From positions 1 through 64,000 of the forward strand of contig JAGDZQ010000015.1 in assembly GCA_049115715.1 (NCBI GenBank): a stretch of 64,000 nt of DNA, given 5' to 3'. Numbering within the stretch: position 1 is the stretch's first letter; every line of letters starts with the position of its first letter. Origin of the DNA: JAMZMI01 sp049115715. GTDB lineage: Bacteria > Bacteroidota > Bacteroidia > Cytophagales > Cyclobacteriaceae. Position numbers and translations under genes: made by a program. Under the pieces are notes generated by a model. It was not told where the DNA came from. It did not search any database and saw nothing but the letters and a program-made list of their open reading frames with translations. This document shows, piece after piece, positions 53,659 through 61,308 of this stretch.

Positions 53659-55089
53659 ATGATACCCTCTGAAGAATCTCTATCAAACACACTAGATGAC
53701 AAAATAAGCCTCGCTGTAATTCCGCTTACCAATATGAGTGCCGATCCAGATTTCGAGTATTTCAGTGATGGAGTATCCGAAGATATTATCGACGCATTTA
53801 CCGGTATTGAGGGATTGAAGATGATATCAAGAGGCTCGAGTTTTGCACTTAAGAATACAAAGCTTTCCGTACCAGAAATTGGAAGTGCCCTATCGGTCAG
53901 TTATGTGGTGATGGGAACCCTTAGAAGAATAGGTAAAAAGGTTAGAATGAGGGTTTACCTATACTGTGCAGATTCGAATGAAGAGCTATGGTCCAAAAGC
54001 TACGATCAACAGGTTATAGATATTTTTGATATTCAAGATGACATTATTGAGCACTTATGGGAACGAATAACATCTGATAGAAAGCAAAATGTGTTTAAAA
54101 GGCCTGAAGTGAAGCCTGCAACCTTAAATTTCGCTGCTTATGAACACTATCTGCAGGGGCTCTTTCATCACAACACATGGACTATGCAAGGACTCTCCAA
54201 AGCTGTGGCGTGCTACCAGAGAGCGATTAAAAAGGAAGAGAGCTACCATAAGGCTTACTCCATGATGGCCAACGCGTATACCAGATTATCTTTTGCAGGA
54301 GGTTACGACAAGCCCATTAAGTCTTACGATGAAGCAAGAGAAGCAGCAGAAAAAGCAATCGAAATGGATGCTTCCTATTATAGGTCTTACATAGCACTTT
54401 CGTATGTTTATTTATATCAAAAGTACGATTGGGAGCAGTCGCTTATGATGGTAAACAAAGCACTGAAATTAAATCCAAAAAGCTCTAAAACACATGTTGC
54501 CAAGTCACTTTATTATACGATTAAAGGTGATTTCTCAGAGTCAAGGAAGCTCCTTAAGCTGGCTTTAGAGCTGGATCCTTTTTCTTTCATAGCTAAGCGA
54601 GCAGAAGCGGATAATTATTTTCTGGAAAGGAAATACAGCAAAGCCATCGAGCTTTATGACGAACTTCTTGAAATTGACCCCAGACATGAAAAAGTACTTG
54701 AATATAGAGGCTGGTCTGTTGTCATGCAGGGTAATCAAGACGAAGCTGTAGATACGTTTAGAAATATCGATAACAAAACCATGCTTGCGCTAAAGTCTTA
54801 TAGTCAGATGGGGTATGCATTTGCCTTAAAAGGTGATATAGAAAATGCGACTAAGTGTTTGTCTGAGATTAAGAAAAGTTCATTGATTCATAAGGGTTGG
54901 ACGTACGCCTTGGATTTTGCCGTCATTTATACAGGAATTGGTGATTTTGAAAAGGCAATGGATTTTCTTGAGGAAGCCGTGGAAAATAAGAGGAGTGCCA
55001 TCATTTTTTTAAAAGTAAATCCGATTTGGGATCCGATGAGAAAGAATCCTAGATTCAAAACCCTTCTTAAGAGACTACTCCTAGGTTAG
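53659..55089 (+). CDS. Cytosolic TPR protein with N-terminal FlgO-like domain
   Basis: A 476-aa protein. The first ~130 residues match the FlgO-like domain found in CadC/adenylate-cyclase-type signalling proteins (AVIPLTNMSADPDFEYFSDGVSEDI; YVVMGTLRRIGKKVRMRVYL; EELWSKSYD). The rest is at least eight TPR units (AVACYQRAIKKEE; AIELYDELLEIDP). It has no signal peptide, membrane helix, HTH or cyclase domain, although relatives usually carry one of these at the N-terminus; here only the sensor/scaffold half exists. Function unknown. Confidence 0.8.
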   Translation: MIPSEESLSNTLDDKISLAVIPLTNMSADPDFEYFSDGVSEDIIDAFTGIEGLKMISRGSSFALKNTKLSVPEIGSALSVSYVVMGTLRRIGKKVRMRVYLYCADSNEELWSKSYDQQVIDIFDIQDDIIEHLWERITSDRKQNVFKRPEVKPATLNFAAYEHYLQGLFHHNTWTMQGLSKAVACYQRAIKKEESYHKAYSMMANAYTRLSFAGGYDKPIKSYDEAREAAEKAIEMDASYYRSYIALSYVYLYQKYDWEQSLMMVNKALKLNPKSSKTHVAKSLYYTIKGDFSESRKLLKLALELDPFSFIAKRAEADNYFLERKYSKAIELYDELLEIDPRHEKVLEYRGWSVVMQGNQDEAVDTFRNIDNKTMLALKSYSQMGYAFALKGDIENATKCLSEIKKSSLIHKGWTYALDFAVIYTGIGDFEKAMDFLEEAVENKRSAIIFLKVNPIWDPMRKNPRFKTLLKRLLLG

Positions 55090-55260
55090 AAGTTTTATCA
55101 TAAACTTACGCGGGTTATTACTCTGTTGTTGATATATCACTGAACATAAAACGTCAAACCTTCAACGAGAATACGTGCCTCACTTTTTGTTTTACAAATA
55201 ATATTTGGATTGTAAGCGGTAACGCTATAATTTGAAAATTTAATAGCCGTTTCAATTATT

Positions 55261-56211
55261 ATGAAGACTGTCAAATTTGCAAATGGAGATGAAATGCCAA
55301 TTCTTGGATTGGGCACATTTCGATCCGATCCGGGAGAAATTGGGCGAGTCGTGACCAAAGCGATCGAAGTAGGGTATAGGCATTTTGATTGTGCTGCGTT
55401 TTATGGAAATGAACAAGAGATAGGTGAAGCAATCAATGAAGCGATTGATGAAGGAATAGTAGAGAGAGAAGATCTATGGATTACCTCGAAGCTGTGGAAT
55501 GATTCTCATCTGAAAGATGATGTGATGCCTGCTCTGGAGAAAACACTAGAAAATCTTGATCTTGATTACCTTGATCTGTATTTGATGCACTGGCCAGTAG
55601 CACAGAAAAAAGGAAAGATATGGCCAGAGGAGCCCGGAGATTTTTTGTCTTGGGATGCCGCCCCATTAGAAGAAACCTGGGAAGGTATGGAGGATGGAGT
55701 TGATGATGGATTGGTAAAACACATAGGAGTCTGCAATTTCAATAGCAAGGCACTACAATTGATTATTGATAGTGCATGGATTCCTCCAGAAGTGAATCAG
55801 GTTGAATTGCATCCGTTTTTACCTCAGATATCGCTTTATGATTATTGTAGATCAAGCGGGATTGCTATGACTGCATTTGGGCCGCTTGGAGCACCTTATC
55901 GACAACTGGAACCTTCAGGGAAAATATCTCCGGTATTGATGGATAACAATACGGTACTGGAAATAGCAGAAAAGCATGATTGCACATCTGCACAAGTACT
56001 TATTGCATGGTCATTAGCAAGAAAAGTATCGGTCATTCCCAAAACCACGAAAGAAGACAGACTTAAAGAAAATTTCGAAGCAATCAACATCAAGCTTGAT
56101 CGGGAAGATTTAAGAAACCTGGCATTGTTGTCTAAGTACAGATATGTTTCAGGTGAAATATTCACAATTGCAGGCTCTCCCTACAAGCTCACCGACTTAT
56201 GGGATTATTGA
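55261..56211 (+). CDS. Aldo/keto reductase
   Basis: A 316-aa AKR enzyme. The catalytic tetrad is visible: Asp in HFDCAAFYGNE with Tyr in the same stretch, Lys in WITSKLW and His in YLMHWPV. The NADPH-binding loop is VIPKTTKEDRLKENF near the C-terminus. It reduces aldehydes, possibly glucose or xylose-type sugars; the substrate is unknown. It is followed after 32 bases by an ABC ATPase gene on the same strand, perhaps in one transcript. Standard length. Confidence 0.9.
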   Translation: MKTVKFANGDEMPILGLGTFRSDPGEIGRVVTKAIEVGYRHFDCAAFYGNEQEIGEAINEAIDEGIVEREDLWITSKLWNDSHLKDDVMPALEKTLENLDLDYLDLYLMHWPVAQKKGKIWPEEPGDFLSWDAAPLEETWEGMEDGVDDGLVKHIGVCNFNSKALQLIIDSAWIPPEVNQVELHPFLPQISLYDYCRSSGIAMTAFGPLGAPYRQLEPSGKISPVLMDNNTVLEIAEKHDCTSAQVLIAWSLARKVSVIPKTTKEDRLKENFEAINIKLDREDLRNLALLSKYRYVSGEIFTIAGSPYKLTDLWDY

Positions 56212-56243
56212 GTTTCTAACATTTATCTCTGGAGACAACACCA

Positions 56244-57242
56244 TTGAGTCTACTAAGCGCAATTTCTCTCAGCTATTCCTACGAAGGTAAAAACGATCCG
56301 ACTATACACGATTTCAATTTTGAAATTCGTGAAGGAGAATTTATATCCATAGTTGGACCAAGCGGCTCTGGGAAAACCACTCTTCTCAAGCTATTGGCAG
56401 GTCATATTAACCCTTCGAAAGGAAGGGTACTTTTTCATGGAGAAGAGCTGGAAGGACCCGATATACGACTGGTGCCGGGTTATGAGGAAATTAAACTTGT
56501 TTATCAGCAATATGAATTAAGACCAAATATCTCGGCCAAAGAAAACATTGCATCTGTTTTAAATGAATACACCCTTGAATATCGAACAGAGCGAGTCAAC
56601 TTCTTACTGGATTTTTTTAAACTAAACTCTATCTCAGACCATAAGCCGTATCAACTATCTGGAGGGCAACAGCAACGGCTTGCTATAGCCAAAGCGATGG
56701 CCAATGAGCCAGAGGTTTTGTTGATGGATGAGCCATTTAGCGCTTTGGATCCTATGAATTCCGCACTTTTTCTTACCGAGGTAAAGCGTTTGGCGCAAGA
56801 AACGGGCACCTGTGTCATTTTAGTCACGCACGATACACGAGATGCTATGATGGCCGACAAAATAGTGGTCTTGATGAACGGTGAAATCAAGCAGCTTGGC
56901 ACTCCTCAGGAGATCTACTATCAACCAAGGAGCTATGAAATAGCCTCATTTTTTGGTCCGATCAATAAGTTCAGTGCTGAAGAAATGAGTCGCTTTGGGA
57001 TTTCTGCTAAGGATGACTGCCTCATTCGAGCCGAAGGTTTTAGACTAGCTATAAATGAGGGCTCACTGACTTGTTTGGTCAAGGAAGTTCTCTTTAGAGG
57101 CTCTTATCAGATTTTACTCATTCAAGCATTTGATTATAAAGAGATTTTGATTTTTGATTTTGAAAAGCGTTTTGCAAAAGGAAATAGTGTTTCCGTTTCG
57201 GTAGAAGCGAAAGATGTGATCTTCTGTCATCCTTTGGACTGA
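56244..57242 (+). CDS. Orphan PotA-like ABC transporter ATP-binding protein
   Basis: A 332-aa ABC ATPase. Walker A is VGPSGSGKTTLL, the signature LSGGQQQRLAIAKA, Walker B VLLMDEPFSALDP, followed by the H-loop VTHDTRD. The C-terminal ~90 residues form a TOBE-like domain. It resembles polyamine, iron and sulfate import ATPases (PotA/FbpC/CysA). No permease or binding protein is encoded next to it, so it must serve a transporter elsewhere or act alone. The start is TTG at 56244, preceded by GGAG at 56231-56234. Confidence 0.85.
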   Translation: MSLLSAISLSYSYEGKNDPTIHDFNFEIREGEFISIVGPSGSGKTTLLKLLAGHINPSKGRVLFHGEELEGPDIRLVPGYEEIKLVYQQYELRPNISAKENIASVLNEYTLEYRTERVNFLLDFFKLNSISDHKPYQLSGGQQQRLAIAKAMANEPEVLLMDEPFSALDPMNSALFLTEVKRLAQETGTCVILVTHDTRDAMMADKIVVLMNGEIKQLGTPQEIYYQPRSYEIASFFGPINKFSAEEMSRFGISAKDDCLIRAEGFRLAINEGSLTCLVKEVLFRGSYQILLIQAFDYKEILIFDFEKRFAKGNSVSVSVEAKDVIFCHPLD

Positions 57243-57316
57243 GATCTAAAACCGTGTTCACATTTTAGTTTATCAGCTTTGCTTACTTTTGTCTCTATTT
57301 TCAACCCCATCCGCCG

Positions 57317-58117
57317 ATGACAAGAGGACTTTGTGCCATTTTTGTGCTATTACTTTTTACTTCGACTCTGGTTCAGGCTCAGGAGAAAAAAAATGTCATT
57401 GAGATCAGCGAGTCTATGGAAGACTATATCAATGAGAATCACATTGATGAGATCGAAGATATAGTCCACAAATTTGCAAATTCTCCAATCTTCTTGCAGT
57501 TTTTACTTGAGCAAGGTCACAACATAGACCCTAATAATGTAGTCATCAAAAAGAAGGATATCCGTGTTGGAGATGACGTGGATGTATATGTAAAGCACTT
57601 TACAGATCATCAGAACTTCACCATGATCCTTGTGCCAGTGGATATCTATAGTCAGCTTATCTATGATACCCTGCTTTTTTCTGTTTTAGAAGTAAGTGAT
57701 CAATGGTTAAAAGATAAATATCAATACCATGATATTGAGAATAGTGAAGTGAAAGAGAAGTTGATGAGTTTGGAGAATCATGATCAACTTGCCAACCATA
57801 TGTATCATCAAGGAAGAGATGCTAAAGAAATCGGAATGAGCGAGGTGCAAATTGAGCTTAGAGAAGGTTATATAAGTTCCTCAAGCATTCATAAGCATAT
57901 GTCTGATATGAGTAAAGATGAGAAAAAGGATTTCCGAAAATCATGGGGGCTAATGAAAAAAGCTTTTGCTCATGATATTGATTTGAATGTGGAGATGAAC
58001 ATTTACATTTTCGGTGTGGATGACATGAGGTTGCTCTATAATTCCAAAGGGGACGAGCTTGAGTATAAAATCACACCGAGAAATATTTTTACACGTCATG
58101 TGTTTTTAGAAGAGTAG
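57317..58117 (+). CDS. Hypothetical secreted protein
   Basis: A 266-aa protein with a signal peptide (residues 1-21, ending VQAQ). The mature part is highly charged and helical (NVIEISESMEDYINENHIDEIEDIVHKF; KDEKKDFRKSWGLMKKAF) with a central Val/Asp-rich strand region (KKDIRVGDDVDVYVKHF). I do not recognise the family. It would be periplasmic or surface-exposed. It follows the orphan ABC ATPase by 74 bases, which could indicate shared transcription. Confidence 0.6.
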   Translation: MTRGLCAIFVLLLFTSTLVQAQEKKNVIEISESMEDYINENHIDEIEDIVHKFANSPIFLQFLLEQGHNIDPNNVVIKKKDIRVGDDVDVYVKHFTDHQNFTMILVPVDIYSQLIYDTLLFSVLEVSDQWLKDKYQYHDIENSEVKEKLMSLENHDQLANHMYHQGRDAKEIGMSEVQIELREGYISSSSIHKHMSDMSKDEKKDFRKSWGLMKKAFAHDIDLNVEMNIYIFGVDDMRLLYNSKGDELEYKITPRNIFTRHVFLEE

Positions 58118-58270
58118 TCGGTTTTCTCTATCGTGATTCCTATTAAAAGAATCCGTCCTACTCACTTTTTCTGACAGGTTTAAGATCAGCTTAACTCTTC
58201 TATTGATTTAAAATCATAAGTTTTCGAGAAACCAAAGTATCAAAAGAAAGGGGCAAAACCTGCTGAATAC

Positions 58271-59533
58271 TCAATGCAAACTGTTCTTTTCGATATTCAG
58301 GATTGATTTACTGATAGATCTTCTTATTCTGTACTGGCTGAAAATACCAGCAAGTAATATGATTGAGAATACGGAACTGATAATCGCAACAAGCTTGGAA
58401 TAGATGCTCTCGTTCTTCTCAGCATTAACCTCCAAAAAGAAACTGGCCACCAATAGTTCCATTTTGTACTGGCCTTTGTTTTGCTGGATTTCATGTTGAA
58501 GAGCAAGAAATTTGTCGTTCTCTTCAATGAATTTTTCTGTGTAATCTCTTGATTTTTCGTAATACCCCTGCTTATATGCTATGGTAGACATAAGTTCATA
58601 AACTTGATAATTCACAGGGAGTAATTGGATTTCTTTATATAGATCAAGTGCTTTGAGTCCATACTCGTTAGCCGATTTCAGATTATTCATTCTTAAATAC
58701 AACTCACTCATATTTGTCCAGGTGATAAACCTTTGACTGGCATCCGAATGGTTGATTTTATATTTTTCAGCTTGGGCATATGCCTCTTCCGCTTTCTCAT
58801 ATTCGTTTTCCAGATAATAAGAATGTGCGATATTGTGCCAAGCCATCCCTTTAAAATGTGCTTCGTCAGAGTCTACGAATGTATGCGAGACAATGCTGTA
58901 AAAAAGATTTCTAGCCTCATCAAACCGCTGCAGATCTTTTAAGTAGATACCTTTTTCATTGGTAGCATCCATGATCATTCTTTCATCCTTAGATAGCTTT
59001 GCATAATTAAGAGCCAACTCGATGGTACTCAAAGAGCCTTCATAGTTGTGTAAGTTCTTTTGAAGCCGCGATTTCATCCAATAGTTCCACGCAAGATCTT
59101 TGTTTAAGCTTGTGTCCTTTGATGTTTCAATAGCTAAGTCGTAATATCTTTTTGCTTCTTCGTAGGTAGAGTATTCGGTAAGAATATTTGCTGTATTTAC
59201 GAGCAAGTCCAGATACAAATTGGTGGACTTTTCAGACTCCCGATATATTGGTCTTATTATTTCTAAAGCTTTCAAATACAGTTGAAAAGACTTACCTAAT
59301 TCTAATCTTTTAGCTTTAAGAATCCAGGCCTGTATATATATGGAGTTTGCCTGCAGGAAGGGTAAGTTCTTTGATCCGGCTAATTCTTCGGTTTCAACAC
59401 TCAGATCAAAGGCAAGATCAGGATTTGAGTGTAATAGCGTATATATGTATTCATGCTTCTTCTCAATATCATCTTTGACGGAACTGAAGGCATAAATTGG
59501 TAAAAACAGAGACGCTATAAGAATTGTACGCAT
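58271..59533 (-). CDS. TPR sensor-like protein lacking an output domain
   Basis: A 420-aa protein with a signal peptide (MRTILIASLFLPIYAFSS), at least six TPR units (EEAKRYYDLAIETSKD; FDEARNLFYSIVSHTF; YEKAEEAYAQAEKYK), and one C-terminal membrane helix (LVAIISSVFSIILLAGIFSQYRIRR). It ends 20 residues after the membrane segment. The order TPR-TM is that of the TPR histidine kinase at 61309, but no HisKA, HATPase or HTH follows, and no frameshifted remnant of one was found downstream. It may act through a partner in the membrane. Confidence 0.72.
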   Translation of the reverse strand: MRTILIASLFLPIYAFSSVKDDIEKKHEYIYTLLHSNPDLAFDLSVETEELAGSKNLPFLQANSIYIQAWILKAKRLELGKSFQLYLKALEIIRPIYRESEKSTNLYLDLLVNTANILTEYSTYEEAKRYYDLAIETSKDTSLNKDLAWNYWMKSRLQKNLHNYEGSLSTIELALNYAKLSKDERMIMDATNEKGIYLKDLQRFDEARNLFYSIVSHTFVDSDEAHFKGMAWHNIAHSYYLENEYEKAEEAYAQAEKYKINHSDASQRFITWTNMSELYLRMNNLKSANEYGLKALDLYKEIQLLPVNYQVYELMSTIAYKQGYYEKSRDYTEKFIEENDKFLALQHEIQQNKGQYKMELLVASFFLEVNAEKNESIYSKLVAIISSVFSIILLAGIFSQYRIRRSISKSILNIEKNSLH

Positions 59534-59573
59534 TAATTGCCGATTGTACGTTAAGCGTAAAAATAAAAAAAAA

Positions 59574-59596
59574 GACGGATATTTTCCTTATCCGTC
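59574..59596 (-). terminator. Terminator after the small lipoprotein gene
   Basis: GACGGATA and TATCCGTC form a stem. On the minus strand it is followed by a run of nine T residues, so the lipoprotein mRNA ends before the TPR gene. Confidence 0.85.
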
Positions 59597-59627
59597 CATC
59601 ACATTTTGTAGCGCTGTTTTATACAGC

Positions 59628-59798
59628 TTACCCTCCGCCACCGGGTGTTTTGTCACCGTTACTGCCATTTGAAGGAGCAGTCTTATCAAGTGCCGAATTG
59701 GAAGAAATTTCATCAAACGTCTCATCTGAAGATGAACATGACGGAGCAATTACTGCTATGGTAAATGCAATGCTTAAGATAGAAAGTAGTTTTTTCAT
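59628..59798 (-). CDS. Small glycine-tailed lipoprotein
   Basis: A 56-aa protein beginning MKKLLSILSIAFTIAV, with a lipobox-like APSC around Cys21, then SSSDETFDEISSNSALDK and ending in TPGGGG. The Cys suggests lipidation at the membrane after signal peptidase II cleavage, leaving a mature peptide of ~36 residues. No family is recognised. It has a near-ideal promoter and its own terminator, which supports a true gene despite its size. Divergent from the 116-aa gene at 60255 and upstream of the TPR sensor-like gene. Confidence 0.65.
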   Translation of the reverse strand: MKKLLSILSIAFTIAVIAPSCSSSDETFDEISSNSALDKTAPSNGSNGDKTPGGGG

Positions 59799-59826
59799 AA
59801 TTAACTGATTTGTTTTAAATGTGATT

Positions 59827-59857
59827 CAAAACTAACTAAAAAATCTAATTTAACAAA
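59827..59857 (-). promoter_or_regulatory. Promoter of the small lipoprotein gene
   Basis: On the minus strand TTTG (59857-59854) and TAGTTTTG (59834-59827) are separated by 19 bases, a perfect match to TTTG-N19-TAnnTTTG. Confidence 0.75.
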
Positions 59858-59872
59858 TTAAAGTACTGATAA

Positions 59873-59901
59873 TCAGATAGTTATGAATTATAACTATCTG
59901 A
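59873..59901. promoter_or_regulatory. Perfect palindrome upstream of the lipoprotein promoter
   Basis: TCAGATAGTTAT (59873-59884) and ATAACTATCTGA (59890-59901) form a perfect 12-base inverted repeat with a 5-base spacer, about 16 bases before the -33 element. This is a likely regulator-binding site. Confidence 0.55.
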
Positions 59902-59949
59902 CAATAAGGGTGCTAAAACACTATGCTTAAAGTTCTTTTTCTCAATAAC

Positions 59950-60117
59950 CCAAACTCGATTTAAGAATCACTTAAAAAACTTTTAAGCATCACTATGAGT
60001 CTTTTAGCTTTTAAATTTTGATTAAAAGACGTGATGGTCTCATGATCTCAAGGATTTCTTCAGTGTCTCCTTCGACGGGCTCAGGATGACACCACGGAAC
60101 GAAGGTTTTTTATATCA
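59950..60117 (+). repeat. Dispersed repeat R1, copy B
   Basis: About 80% identical to copy A at 18427-18585, in the same orientation, and related to inverted copy C at 63211-63368. Confidence 0.7.
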
Positions 60118-60254
60118 ATATCCTCATTGCTGAATATGAGAATCTCATATTTAAAATACTATTGATCTGATATTTTACTACAAGTAGTACCTCTGATGCG
60201 AATCGGTATTGGGAATTTATTCCGTTTTCTACGAAAATTATGGGACAGTGAACT

Positions 60255-60605
60255 TTGAAGCTGATCGTTGCTATTCCAACCCTCATATTCTCCATTTACC
60301 TGATCATCACTAAATTATTCCTGTTTACTTCTTTTCGTTTTATTGGCGCTGAATTATATATCACTTTTGCAATATTAAATTTAACTAAACGAAGAATGGG
60401 CATCTTATCATTTGAGAGTAAATATCCGAATTTCACGCAAGAATTGGATCATGAAGATCAGATACTCTTTCCGGATTGCGCATATAAGATCATGACCCAT
60501 CTGGATAAAAATATAGCAACTCAGACGGGTGATCATGACCTTGTGGGCAAACTTTTAACGTTTAGATGGCTACTGCAGAAAAACCTAAATATGACGAATA
60601 ACTAG
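60255..60605 (+). CDS. Hypothetical small membrane protein
   Basis: A 116-aa reading frame that starts at TTG (60255; MKLIVAIPTLIFSIYLIITKLFL follows), with one N-terminal membrane helix and then a soluble charged part (LDHEDQILFPDCAYKIMTHLDK). No family is recognised and there is no clear ribosome site. A terminator follows at 60638. It may be a real gene or a fortuitous frame. Confidence 0.4.
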   Translation: MKLIVAIPTLIFSIYLIITKLFLFTSFRFIGAELYITFAILNLTKRRMGILSFESKYPNFTQELDHEDQILFPDCAYKIMTHLDKNIATQTGDHDLVGKLLTFRWLLQKNLNMTNN

Positions 60606-60637
60606 TCAAGACTTTACAACCAGCGGTGTTTTACCGG

Positions 60638-60670
60638 GGCGTGGGCTTTTATAGGTCCGCGCCTTTTTTA
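60638..60670 (+). terminator. GC-rich intrinsic terminator
   Basis: GGCGTGGGC (60638-60646) pairs with GTCCGCGCC (60655-60663), with two G-U pairs, followed by TTTTTT. Confidence 0.7.
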
Positions 60671-60766
60671 TGTCGTCTGTTCAAAGCGGTTTATCGAAAT
60701 TTCTCCATTTTTTTTTAACAGACGAACCAAGTTCTCAACTTATCATCTATCTTTCGAAGAGTATGT

Positions 60767-60793
60767 ATACTATCGATTGATAGTATTTTTTTT
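60767..60793 (+). terminator. Attenuator-like hairpin before the 126-aa gene
   Basis: ATACTATC-GATT-GATAGTAT (60767-60786) is followed by a run of eight T residues, about 23 bases before the start codon. It could end transcripts early in the leader. Confidence 0.45.
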
Positions 60794-60815
60794 AACAAAT
60801 AAACCGCTTAATATT

Positions 60816-61196
60816 ATGACAAAAATTGTGATTGACTTGAAACTCGTTGAGTCAGGTAAGAATGATTATGAGCTTCAATGGAGCCAGGAAGGAAGTGCTT
60901 GGGCAAAGGTAACTCCAGATTCCCCAACTACAGAGGTTGCAGATGGAGATACGCTTGAATGGAATGCAGATAGCTCTAGTATCAGAAAAACTCAGATCAA
61001 GTTTAAAAAAGGAAATATCATCCCGAATGACTCTATCAAAGGAAATGATACCGATTGCGTAAGCGCTACGGTAAGTAATGTCAAAAAGGATGAATCTGAT
61101 TCTTATACAATCAAGGTACAGCCAGTCGGTGGCGGTGGTTTGAAGGAGTATGACCCAAATGTGAAAACACCGCCTCATGGTCCTGGTGGAGATTAG
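60816..61196 (+). CDS. Small cupredoxin-like beta-sandwich protein
   Basis: A 126-aa acidic protein without signal peptide (MTKIVIDLKLVESG). The pattern DTLEWNAD, then IKFKKGNIIP, CVSATVSNV, YTIKVQPVGGGG and YDPNVKTPP resembles a family of short beta-sandwich proteins ending in DP-(I/V). It ends in HGPGGD. No exact family assignment. ATG at 60816 is chosen over a TTG-led extension. It lies directly before the TPR histidine kinase on the same strand, separated by a terminator hairpin at 61210. Confidence 0.6.
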   Translation: MTKIVIDLKLVESGKNDYELQWSQEGSAWAKVTPDSPTTEVADGDTLEWNADSSSIRKTQIKFKKGNIIPNDSIKGNDTDCVSATVSNVKKDESDSYTIKVQPVGGGGLKEYDPNVKTPPHGPGGD

Positions 61197-61209
61197 TTTT
61201 TAGATCAAA

Positions 61210-61241
61210 AAAATTGCTTCTTACAATTAAGAAGCAATTTT
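61210..61241 (+). terminator. Terminator between the 126-aa gene and the kinase
   Basis: The perfect 14-base arms AAAATTGCTTCTTA and TAAGAAGCAATTTT surround CAAT, then TCTTT. Confidence 0.75.
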
Positions 61242-61308
61242 CTTTAACTTATATTATAATTAGCTGAAACCTGACCAAAATGATGATCAAGGATCATTGC
61301 AAAAAGGA

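Larger units (their letters stand above)
59799..60254. other. Divergent intergenic region with promoter, palindrome and repeat R1B
   Basis: This 456-base stretch holds the lipoprotein promoter and palindrome and repeat R1 copy B. Nothing else was recognised in the remaining ~130 bases before 60255. Confidence 0.6.

Noticed and set aside
59524..59808. 94-codon open frame on the plus strand
   Set aside because: It is antisense to the 56-aa lipoprotein gene, which has a signal peptide, promoter and terminator.
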